From the IMG/VR virus record IMGVR_UViG_3300035698_022718, positions 1 to 35,452 of that record: DNA of 35,452 nt. One strand, 5' to 3'. Source of the DNA: a virus. The translations under genes were made by a program, and so were the position numbers. Below the pieces are notes generated by a model. The model did no database searches and had not been told where the DNA came from. It saw nothing but the letters and a program-made list of their open reading frames with translations. Positions 1 to 6,899 of this stretch are shown here, piece after piece (the first letter of the stretch is position 1; the number at the start of each line of letters is the position of its first letter).

Positions 1-494
1 AAACGATTATTTCGCTTGTTTCTCTGTTGTTGTTTTCTCGTTGCCCAATAACAGTTTTTCTTATGGTATCCCTTATCATTATTTCTTCGTTCTAATGTAA
101 GCCCATCAGGACGCTCACCCATATCTTCCAAAAAGTTCGGAAATGAATTTAACCATCTCTCACAAACGGTTATCCCTCGTCCTCCATAATCTTTGTAAGC
201 TTTATTTTTCGGATTAGTACATCGTTGAATCATCCCGTCCCATATCCGATGGATTTGAGATATTTTTCTGTTTTTGCAATGACCGTGTTTGGTATTTACT
301 TTCAGAATAATTTCTTTTCGCAGGCATCCACAGCTTTTTGTATGGCCACTTTTGAGACTGGAGCCAAGAACAATTTTTTCTTTCCCGCAATCACACCTAC
401 ATAACCATCTATGATGCCCCCATTTATCTCTCTCCACCCGTTTAATTACGGTAAGCCTTCCAAATCTTTGTCCAATTAAATCAGGCAGCTTCAT
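1..494 (-). CDS. Free-standing HNH homing endonuclease-like protein (3' end cut by window edge)
   Basis: The reading frame starts at ATG 494, which overlaps the TAA stop of the upstream gene (TAATG), and runs off the left edge after about 164 codons. The visible protein starts MKLPDLIGQRFGRL, then has a zinc-finger-like CRCDCG and SCGCL pair, then the GGRGITVCERW, NFLEDMGERP and NNDKGYHKKNCYWAT blocks. The same blocks occur in full-length homologues at 2741-3382 and 30971-31612. Proteins of this kind are common in phages and are regarded as HNH-type DNA endonucleases with a C-terminal helix-turn-helix repeat; that C-terminal part lies outside the window here. Family assignment is from recalled motifs plus the internal paralogues. 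It is probably a selfish element placed between co-translated genes. Confidence 0.8.
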   Translation of the reverse strand, partial: MKLPDLIGQRFGRLTVIKRVERDKWGHHRWLCRCDCGKEKIVLGSSLKSGHTKSCGCLRKEIILKVNTKHGHCKNRKISQIHRIWDGMIQRCTNPKNKAYKDYGGRGITVCERWLNSFPNFLEDMGERPDGLTLERRNNDKGYHKKNCYWATRKQQQRNKRNNR

Positions 495-1390
495 TAGATT
501 GCTTTCAATTCTTCCGGCGTTTCGCCATCTTGCCGGATCTTATGCAACCGTTTAGTCACCTCCAAAGCATCTTCATAAGGGAGAGTCTTCAGGTTGACTT
601 CTCCACTCTTTTCACTGATATCATATTGAATCCCCATGCTTTCAAGCAATTTCGCGACAGAAATCCCCATACGATCTGTCAAAATACGAATCATACTAAT
701 CTGGCCGACGTGGATTGCTCCGCCACTCTGGATATCCGCTGCCATAGCTAACGTCTTACTCACTTCCTCCGCCGCCACTACTCGTCGTAACATCAATGCG
801 TTTCTAAACACCCTACCTTTAGCTCTCGTATCAGCCATTGCTACCAAATATGTAACATAATCGTCGATACAATTATCTGGATGCGCATCCGCTAAAGCTT
901 CAAATCTTTTTTCCTTACCCCCGTTTGTAAGAAATATCGCCCACGCCTTTACACACGCTCGATACCCATTAGCCTCACAGGGAGCCGACACCAGGTCACA
1001 CCCCTCTTCCACGAGTTCTCCCACAAGCTCGCTAGAGACCCGTCTAAGCCCCTCCACGCGAGGATTCTGACCATCTACCTCATCCGGCAGGAACTTTCCC
1101 AATACGTACTGAGTCCATTCGGGATCGCTGGGGCCGGGAGGCAAAGACTCTTTATCTTTCTCAGACCATAGAACGTTAGCCACACTTACAGAGCCCTCCA
1201 CTTTGTCGTCAGGCTGCTGGACAGAAATAGTGTCATCAGGAGGTTTCGTGCCTAAGTATGTTTCCATTAGTGCCTCTCTTTTCAGTTTTTTGCCATTCTC
1301 ATCACGAAGTCGTGCTTCGGTAAAACCGGACTTTAATAGAGCATCTTGTAGTTCTTTTTTACTCATTCTGGTGGGTGGGATCAGCGACAT
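494..1390 (-). CDS. Unknown protein, 298 aa, SAP-like N-terminus
   Basis: Start chosen at ATG 1390 (MSLIPPTRMSKKEL) because AAGGAGA lies 6 nt upstream; a longer form starting at 1408 would overlap the preceding gene by about 50 nt and lacks such a site. The N-terminal 40 residues (SKKELQDALLKSGF...) look like a small helical SAP/LEM-like fold, followed by an acidic linker and a mostly helical C-terminal two-thirds. No catalytic motif is recognisable. The C-terminal segment (DRMGISVAKLLESMGI) hints at a second helical module. It lies between an unknown protein and an HNH gene at the end of the sugar-modification block, with which it overlaps by 32 nt upstream. Function is not known; a DNA-binding or structural accessory role is only a guess. 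Confidence 0.7.
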   Translation of the reverse strand: MSLIPPTRMSKKELQDALLKSGFTEARLRDENGKKLKREALMETYLGTKPPDDTISVQQPDDKVEGSVSVANVLWSEKDKESLPPGPSDPEWTQYVLGKFLPDEVDGQNPRVEGLRRVSSELVGELVEEGCDLVSAPCEANGYRACVKAWAIFLTNGGKEKRFEALADAHPDNCIDDYVTYLVAMADTRAKGRVFRNALMLRRVVAAEEVSKTLAMAADIQSGGAIHVGQISMIRILTDRMGISVAKLLESMGIQYDISEKSGEVNLKTLPYEDALEVTKRLHKIRQDGETPEELKAI

Positions 1391-1985
1391 GATTTGTCTC
1401 CTTTGCAATCAGTTCTATGATTTTTTCAGCATCAAAATCAGGGATGATACCGCATACCTTGATATCAAACTCAGTTTCTATTAGTCGTCTATGGTCTTCA
1501 TGCCGAGCAATGATACGCACTCTAGGATCACAATAAGCTCGTTGAAGATCGTTAGAAGGAAGATTATGTTCCCCAATGAAATCGGGATCAATAGCGTAAA
1601 AGAAAATGATAGGGATATTGTAGTCTAAAGCTTCTAGACAGGTTTGGATGCTAGTAGCAAGTACCGGATGATGCCATTCGCTCAACTTGTGGATTTCGAA
1701 TAGTGGACACAAAAGTTTGACAGGTGGTGGAGAATAATGCTGATAAAAGATACAGAAATCAACACCGACACGCTTATGGCAAAATTCATTAATTGATATT
1801 ATCCCGAGATAGGTAAGTTGTGAAACAGTCAAGTATTCTAGGATAACACCGATAGCCATAAGATCGCTTTGTAGTGTTAGTCCTAGTTGGGCCATCTCGT
1901 CTTCCGCCTTCGCTTTACGGCGCATTGCTTCTTTGTGCCGTTGAGCATTCGAATTAGGTTTATGATTTTTCCCGCTATTTCCCAC
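1359..1985 (-). CDS. Unknown protein, 208 aa
   Basis: Starts at GTG 1985 with a G-rich SD (GGGGCGG, 4 nt spacing) and overlaps the upstream GT2 gene by 11 nt. The first 40 residues are basic, helical and charged (HKEAMRRKAKAEDEMAQL). The remainder alternates beta and alpha segments, with VKLLCPLFEIHKLSEWHH and NIPIIFFYAIDPDF resembling strands of a Rossmann-like domain. I do not recognise the family. The setting, immediately after a glycosyltransferase and translationally coupled to it, suggests a part in the same sugar-modification pathway, but no active-site motif is visible. Confidence 0.7.
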   Translation of the reverse strand: MGNSGKNHKPNSNAQRHKEAMRRKAKAEDEMAQLGLTLQSDLMAIGVILEYLTVSQLTYLGIISINEFCHKRVGVDFCIFYQHYSPPPVKLLCPLFEIHKLSEWHHPVLATSIQTCLEALDYNIPIIFFYAIDPDFIGEHNLPSNDLQRAYCDPRVRIIARHEDHRRLIETEFDIKVCGIIPDFDAEKIIELIAKETNHVADPTHQNE

Positions 1986-2751
1986 TGGTCCGCCCCTGTT
2001 GTCTGCGCTGTGCCGTAATCTGCTGTACGATCTGGTCGCTTTGCAACATTAACTGTTGAGTTGAGACACTCTGTTCTGTTATCGTGTTAGTATGAAGCGG
2101 AGAAGGAATGTGATAGATTAGACCTATTTCTGAAGCTCTCGACAGGAGATCGTATGCCTCTCTTGCTTGTAGCTGTTCGGTAAAACCGGCTTGGAGTTTT
2201 TGAAATACTTGGGTGCGTATGAGAAAGTTGTTGTCATACGGAAAAGATTGTGTCAATCTGTTTATATCAAAAGCTGGCTTGAATTGTCTTTCTATTCTTC
2301 CATCAGGATAATGGTCGTCGCAATCACTAACAACGCAAGCAACAACAGGAAATTGCTGAAAAACACCAATCGCTTGTGAAATTTTATCTGGAGCGAACCA
2401 ACTGGCTGGATCGCAGAATCCAAAAATAGTTGTACCTTGATGTCCCATTTGCATTGCGACATTAAGTGTATGAGCCGTAGTAGTTTTTTGTTTACGGAAA
2501 ATCTTAATTGGTACACTATCAATTCCTTTTTCAAATTCAGGAGGCAAACCAGTTTGGCCATCTCTTTCGATCGGCTCTGCTCCTAGAAATTGACACAGAA
2601 CATCATATGTTCCATCGGTACTATCATTATCTCCAACGATGACCTTATTAGCAGAACGAATTCCTCCGATCACTGACTCGATTGCGCGGACAATAGTCTT
2701 GGCATTATTTTCTGTGGCAATAATAATCGTAATTTTTTCGTTATCCTTCAT
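1975..2751 (-). CDS. Family 2 glycosyltransferase (GT-A fold)
   Basis: 258 aa. The N-terminus ITIIIATENNAKTIVRAIES followed by KVIVGDNDSTDGT is the nucleotide-sugar binding half of GT2 enzymes (usual form VDDGSTDGT). Where the metal-binding DXD is expected the protein has GFCDPASW, so the motif is degenerate. A later VVSDCDDHYPDGR could contribute acidic ligands. No membrane segment is seen, so the protein should be cytoplasmic. The start overlaps the end of the HNH gene upstream by 11 nt, so its ribosome binding site lies inside the HNH 3' end. Donor and acceptor cannot be told from the sequence. Confidence 0.85.
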   Translation of the reverse strand: MKDNEKITIIIATENNAKTIVRAIESVIGGIRSANKVIVGDNDSTDGTYDVLCQFLGAEPIERDGQTGLPPEFEKGIDSVPIKIFRKQKTTTAHTLNVAMQMGHQGTTIFGFCDPASWFAPDKISQAIGVFQQFPVVACVVSDCDDHYPDGRIERQFKPAFDINRLTQSFPYDNNFLIRTQVFQKLQAGFTEQLQAREAYDLLSRASEIGLIYHIPSPLHTNTITEQSVSTQQLMLQSDQIVQQITAQRRQQGRTSGK

Positions 2752-3382
2752 TTTTTCTCTTGCACTTTCTAACCGGTGTCTTTAATGCCTTTTCGATTGG
2801 CCAACCGAGATAAATGCGGCTTTTAACAACACTATAGGGCATATTATGCTTTTCGCATAATTCTATTAAAAGCCATCTTTCTCCCCCATGGGTTACAAAA
2901 AGGTTATTCCGCTTATTTCTCTGTTGTTCTTTCGGAGTAATCCAACAACAATTAGATTTGTGATACCCCTTATCGTTATTCATTCGATCAATTTGGTGTC
3001 CTTTAGGGCGATCTCCCATATCCTCAAGAAAATTCGGGAAAGAATTTAACCATCTTTCGCAAACCGTAATACCTCGACCACCATAATCTTTATAACGTTT
3101 ATCTTTCGGGTTGGTACATCTTTGAATCATACTGTGCCATGATTCATAGGTTCTCGTTCCCTTCCCCTTTATGGTGTGGCCATGTTTCAGAGCATTATTT
3201 TTTGCTAAACAACCACAACTTTTTGTATTCCCACTTCTGAGATTATTACCTCCAATGATTTTTTCTTTGCCACAATCGCACCTACACAACCAATAAGATT
3301 TTCTCCATTTATCTCTTCCATCAAATCGAATAACGATAAGCCTCCCAAATCTTTGCCCAACTAAATCAATAAATTTTGGCAT
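2741..3382 (-). CDS. Free-standing HNH homing endonuclease-like protein
   Basis: 213 aa. Order of blocks: FIDLVGQRFGRLIVI; a CRCDCG...SCGCL zinc-binding pair (residues about 34-58); the core YGGRGITVCERW, FLEDMGDRP, IDRMNNDKGYHKSNCCWIT (about 100-150), which would hold the HNH-like catalytic residues; and a C-terminal helix-turn-helix repeat ending GWPIEKALKTPVR. It is paralogous to 30971-31612 and to the partial gene at the left edge. It sits 6 nt after the stop of the unknown gene at 3389 and overlaps the following GT2 start, a typical placement for a selfish gene that does not disrupt translation of its neighbours. Endonuclease activity is inferred from family membership. Confidence 0.85.
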   Translation of the reverse strand: MPKFIDLVGQRFGRLIVIRFDGRDKWRKSYWLCRCDCGKEKIIGGNNLRSGNTKSCGCLAKNNALKHGHTIKGKGTRTYESWHSMIQRCTNPKDKRYKDYGGRGITVCERWLNSFPNFLEDMGDRPKGHQIDRMNNDKGYHKSNCCWITPKEQQRNKRNNLFVTHGGERWLLIELCEKHNMPYSVVKSRIYLGWPIEKALKTPVRKCKRKNEG

Positions 3383-3388
3383 TTTGTT

Positions 3389-4168
3389 TTATATCATCCA
3401 GCATTTATCACAAAGCCATGAGAGAGAGATTCCCCCTGCTATTTCCTGATCTTCCCGTAGTTGTTGGGCAAATGTTTTCCCATCGTTTATCGCTAGTTCT
3501 TTGTATGGTTTAGTAATATAGAGGCCCTTATCGGAACTGGTAAAAGCAATCAATGTTCTTCCCATCATTGTAGGAAAATGCCAATAAATAGCCCTTGTAG
3601 GCAAACTGACAATATGTTCAGCCATGATGTTTATATTAGCTATTCGCCTACCGGCCTCTATAGCTATAAAAAATGGTGATTGTATCTTTCTGGCAAGTCG
3701 ATATATAGTTTTGGGCGATTCACTAGGAAGCTCTTCTCTCGTTGGCACATCAAGTGACACGGGAATGCCATTCAACGTTTTGTTGTTCCTGAGATTGCTA
3801 AAATATTCAAGAGTGATATTTGTGCGTTTTGATGGTGCGGTGGTATCAGCAATGATTATTTTGTCTATAAAGTGGCCAAACCATGTTGCGTTCATGGTGT
3901 GCTGCAAATGATCTTTGTCTGCTATATCTTCATGAAAAAGAACAAGTAAAGTCAATTTGAATCTGGCCAGAGTTTCTTCGGCAGCTTTTTCGCATAATTC
4001 CGTCTTAGACTTTAGGCCGGTTTTAGCCGCCCATGCAAAAGAACGAAAACCACGACAATATCCTGGGGTATTGATTGTATCGTTTTGCCAAAACTGTCCT
4101 ATCCCGCATACTTGGCTGTCTCTATTTTCATGGCGAAAACAGCAATTATTGCAGTCTGTATAAATCAT
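3389..4168 (-). CDS. Unknown protein with N-terminal cysteine cluster, possible GT2-like domain
   Basis: 259 aa, starting with an ATGA overlap on the upstream methyltransferase-like gene. The first 45 residues contain six cysteines (TDCNNCCF, SQVCGIGQFW, GYCRGF), arranged like a metal or Fe-S binding site. Residues about 70-120 (LTLLVLFHEDIADK...FIDKIIIADTT) read like the first strands of a GT-A glycosyltransferase domain, but no DXD motif is evident. The C-terminus ends in a further CDKCWMI. Position within the glycosylation block supports a role in glycan or acceptor modification. I cannot assign an enzyme class. Confidence 0.65.
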   Translation of the reverse strand: MIYTDCNNCCFRHENRDSQVCGIGQFWQNDTINTPGYCRGFRSFAWAAKTGLKSKTELCEKAAEETLARFKLTLLVLFHEDIADKDHLQHTMNATWFGHFIDKIIIADTTAPSKRTNITLEYFSNLRNNKTLNGIPVSLDVPTREELPSESPKTIYRLARKIQSPFFIAIEAGRRIANINIMAEHIVSLPTRAIYWHFPTMMGRTLIAFTSSDKGLYITKPYKELAINDGKTFAQQLREDQEIAGGISLSWLCDKCWMI

Positions 4169-4632
4169 TTCTTTGCCTCAACATATAGAGAGAGTCCAGA
4201 ATATCTCTTAAGCTCAATCGTTAATCCCGATGATTCTAATAGTTGACATAATGTTAGCATGTCCATAACAGATTTACGATTGTCATTTTGTTCTTGAGAA
4301 CCGAAAACTAGACTAGCAAATTCACTGAGATTAAGTTGATTGTTTGCAAATGCAGAGGCAGCCATATGCATATCGATTGCTTGTAGTTTTAATACTCCAT
4401 CTAATTGCAATTTTTGTGCCCAATTTTGAACAGTCTCTTTGAGACTAATCAGATTTATATATTGCAAACAGTCAGTTGCTACTATTTCATCGATAGCGCC
4501 ATTTTCTGCTACCCAGTCTAGTGATTGGATGTCTCCTTGCCGATATAAGTCTGGTGAGACTTGTGATGGAAAAACATCAATATTAAGGTAACCAGCCCTG
4601 ATGTCGTTGCCGCAACGTAGATTTAGTTTCAT
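4165..4632 (-). CDS. SAM-dependent methyltransferase-like protein, short
   Basis: 155 aa from ATG 4632, chosen because AAAGG lies just upstream and MKLNLRCG is the natural start of this domain; a longer frame to 4698 would overlap the previous gene. MKLNLRCGNDIRAGYLNID corresponds to motif I of the class I methyltransferases commonly found in sugar clusters (usual form LNLGCG...GYLNVD), with Gly replaced by Arg. IDEIVATDCLQYI matches the region after motif II. It is shorter than typical members (about 200 aa) and the SAM loop is altered, so it may be inactive or have another ligand. Overlaps the next gene by ATGA. Confidence 0.7.
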   Translation of the reverse strand: MKLNLRCGNDIRAGYLNIDVFPSQVSPDLYRQGDIQSLDWVAENGAIDEIVATDCLQYINLISLKETVQNWAQKLQLDGVLKLQAIDMHMAASAFANNQLNLSEFASLVFGSQEQNDNRKSVMDMLTLCQLLESSGLTIELKRYSGLSLYVEAKK

Positions 4633-4643
4633 TTTATACCTTT

Positions 4644-5663
4644 CTATGCCAATCTTCCCACCGGACCTCGTACTACTTTCCAAAATGCTTGATCCCATTC
4701 ATCAAGGAACCGTTTTTGCCCAAATTGTTCCAATACGGTCTTTCTGCCAGCATCGCCAATACGACGAGCCTCATCCTGATGATCAATCACCCATTTTAAT
4801 CGCTCTTGCATCGCTTTCGGATCATTGGTGATAAAACCATTGACACCATCTTCTATGAATTCAGGCATTGCAGTAGTTGCCGTGGTAACAATTGGACAAC
4901 CAACACTCATCGCTTCAAGTAAACTAAACGAAGTCGTAGACCATAAAGTTGTATTAAGAAAAACCGATGCACGACGATAAAGCTCTCTCAAATGATCAGC
5001 ATTGTCAGCATTTTTGGAAAATCCCGGCGAATCACCCCATGGATTAGTTGGAAGACCTTTGGTGACTTCTTGATACAGATCAAAACCACAAATTTGGTTT
5101 CTTTGTGGATAATTCCATACCGCAGTTATTACTTTACCATCGCCACCAATCCACCCATTCCAGTAATCTGTATCCATTCCGTGTTTAATAACCGTGACAT
5201 TTTGATCCTCGGGGTCACGCAACCAAGCTCCGACCGAAAAGTCGGCCATAAAGATGTCGTGAGAGCACGGTAAACGACCTGTTCGTTCTGTGGTTTCGTC
5301 GGGCCAGTCCGGCCAGGGCAGCGTATGTTCGGCTTGCAATAATGGACAATTTAGTTGTTGAGCTAATTGGACCATTATGGGATAATGATCAATGCGGTTT
5401 TGACTAAGTACTAAATCAAATGTGATATCGCTTTTTAGTTGCCCATTAATATCTCCTCCCCCCAGAGGAATAACATTTGATGGCATTTCGCGTTCTTTTC
5501 GATTCCAAGGATGAAAACGAGGGTGTTGTAGCATAAAGAAGGTATGCCCCGTCTTTGCTAATGTTGCTTGATATGCCTCATGGTTGAGTGCAAAAAGAAT
5601 ATTTAAGGGACGAGTCTTATCTCTATTGATACTTCTTAAAAGCGAAGATAATGGTGATGCCAT
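4644..5663 (-). CDS. GT-B glycosyltransferase (GT4-like)
   Basis: 339 aa. N-terminal Rossmann half (PLNILFALNHEAYQATLAKTG) and C-terminal half with SFSLLEAMSVGCPIVTT, then MPEFIEDGVNGFI, the donor-binding block of GT4-type enzymes; the first Glu of the EX7E pair is replaced. A later QERLKWVIDHQDEARRIG helix and C-terminal closing helix complete the fold. The start codon follows AGGAGG with 6 nt spacing, and that SD lies inside the remnant of an HNH gene (5636-5725). Likely transfers a sugar from a nucleotide donor in the cytoplasm; specificity is unknown. Confidence 0.88.
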   Translation of the reverse strand: MASPLSSLLRSINRDKTRPLNILFALNHEAYQATLAKTGHTFFMLQHPRFHPWNRKEREMPSNVIPLGGGDINGQLKSDITFDLVLSQNRIDHYPIMVQLAQQLNCPLLQAEHTLPWPDWPDETTERTGRLPCSHDIFMADFSVGAWLRDPEDQNVTVIKHGMDTDYWNGWIGGDGKVITAVWNYPQRNQICGFDLYQEVTKGLPTNPWGDSPGFSKNADNADHLRELYRRASVFLNTTLWSTTSFSLLEAMSVGCPIVTTATTAMPEFIEDGVNGFITNDPKAMQERLKWVIDHQDEARRIGDAGRKTVLEQFGQKRFLDEWDQAFWKVVRGPVGRLA

Positions 5664-5725
5664 TTACTTCCTCCTTGTTCAATTACTGTCCATCTTCCAA
5701 ATTTTTGTCCGATTAAATTATTCAT
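5636..5725 (-). pseudogene. Relic of an HNH endonuclease N-terminus (29 codons)
   Basis: Reading from ATG 5725 gives MNNLIGQKFGRWTVIEQGG, then SKW, a short tail and TAA at 5636-5638. This matches the first 20-25 residues of the three HNH homologues in this window (LIGQRFGRLTVI..., LVGQRFGRLIVI..., LTGKRFGRLIVL...), after which homology stops. Like an intact copy, its ATG overlaps the stop of the upstream gene by 8 nt. The AGGAGG inside it now acts as the ribosome binding site for the GT-B gene starting at 5663. Best read as the scar of a lost homing endonuclease. Confidence 0.75.
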
Positions 5726-6899
5726 TTAATAATCCCCGCGCAATCTTCCCGATTTTCCCATAACTAAATTCCCTAGCCCTTGCTGCTGCTGCTTGACCAC
5801 GAATATGTAGAGAGCCATCTTGCCATTCTCGGTACGCCTGTTTCATGCAAACCTTAAGGTGCTCTATATCAGGATCATACCACGATTCCGAGGCCGTGTA
5901 TAAATCTGGAAAGCTTTCGAGTGCTCCAAAGCACGGAGTAAGTCGCCCATCTATTAACCATCCTGTATATATCTCACCGGGATGTGTAAATTGTTGTTTT
6001 TCAGGCGACCAATGGGATGCCGCTTGGCCATAAGCGAGTTCGGGATAAGCGCCCCAGTTACTCAAGATTACTGGTTTACCAAATTTCATTGCGTCATGCG
6101 CTGGGATACCCCATGCCTCGCCATGAGAGGGAGAAACGAACACATCGCACGCTGCATGCAATTGATCTAGTTTGTTGTCTGGCAGATAGTCGGTAATGGC
6201 GATTATTGGTGGGTAACATGGAGTTTTTGTGTAAATATGCATAGCTGCCTTAATATCTGTTGCCATCTTACGAATATAGTCAACTGTCGTTTCGGCAGAT
6301 TGTCCCGGTAAGTTAGTTTTAATTACTAAAGCAACATCGTCTCGTAAATTAAAAGTACCATAATAAGCGCGAAGCAAAGCGGCGAAATTCTTTCTACGAA
6401 TTTGTTCTCCAATAGTATAAAAAACGCACTTACCTCGTAATGATGGTAAAGATAGTGGGGTTGGCGAACTATTAAGCTTTGAGATGTCGCAAGAGTGAGG
6501 AAAGATTTTAATTGGTACTACTACATTACTATCTTTAGCGGCTTGTGCGTTTTGAATTGATGGTACCCAAATTTCATCCATTAAATTGCAGCAATGAGAC
6601 CAATTGGAACGAGTAAAATGGGTGGTTTCCCAAGTGAAAAACCCAATATTTTTTACATTAGCCTTATACTCAAACAAATGCGGCAAAATATGTTGAAAGA
6701 CCACATCTACCCCATCCGTAGTCTTATCCTCTAAATGTTCGACTTGCTTGGCTAATACATGGTTTTTAGATTGAGATAAAGAAACGGTACGGGTAACAAC
6801 ATCAATGCCTCCTTGTTCTAACGCAAGTGCATTGCGAATAGCGGCATTACTATAACCCGTCCCGTCACGGAATACCCCTATATAGCATATTTTTATCAT
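5718..6899 (-). CDS. GT-B glycosyltransferase (GT4 family)
   Basis: 393 aa. N-terminal domain: IKICYIGVFRDGTGYSNAA, with the glycine-rich acceptor-side loop. C-terminal domain: VFYTIGEQIRRKNFAALLRA (the linker strand and donor-site Arg/Lys typical of GT4) and SPSHGEAWGIPAHDAMKFG, an EX7D version of the EX7E motif that binds the nucleotide sugar. NWGAYPEL follows, as in family members. The start overlaps the intein-bearing glycosyltransferase by ATGA, so the two are co-translated and probably act in one pathway. No signal peptide or membrane segment. Confidence 0.9.
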   Translation of the reverse strand: MIKICYIGVFRDGTGYSNAAIRNALALEQGGIDVVTRTVSLSQSKNHVLAKQVEHLEDKTTDGVDVVFQHILPHLFEYKANVKNIGFFTWETTHFTRSNWSHCCNLMDEIWVPSIQNAQAAKDSNVVVPIKIFPHSCDISKLNSSPTPLSLPSLRGKCVFYTIGEQIRRKNFAALLRAYYGTFNLRDDVALVIKTNLPGQSAETTVDYIRKMATDIKAAMHIYTKTPCYPPIIAITDYLPDNKLDQLHAACDVFVSPSHGEAWGIPAHDAMKFGKPVILSNWGAYPELAYGQAASHWSPEKQQFTHPGEIYTGWLIDGRLTPCFGALESFPDLYTASESWYDPDIEHLKVCMKQAYREWQDGSLHIRGQAAAARAREFSYGKIGKIARGLLNE

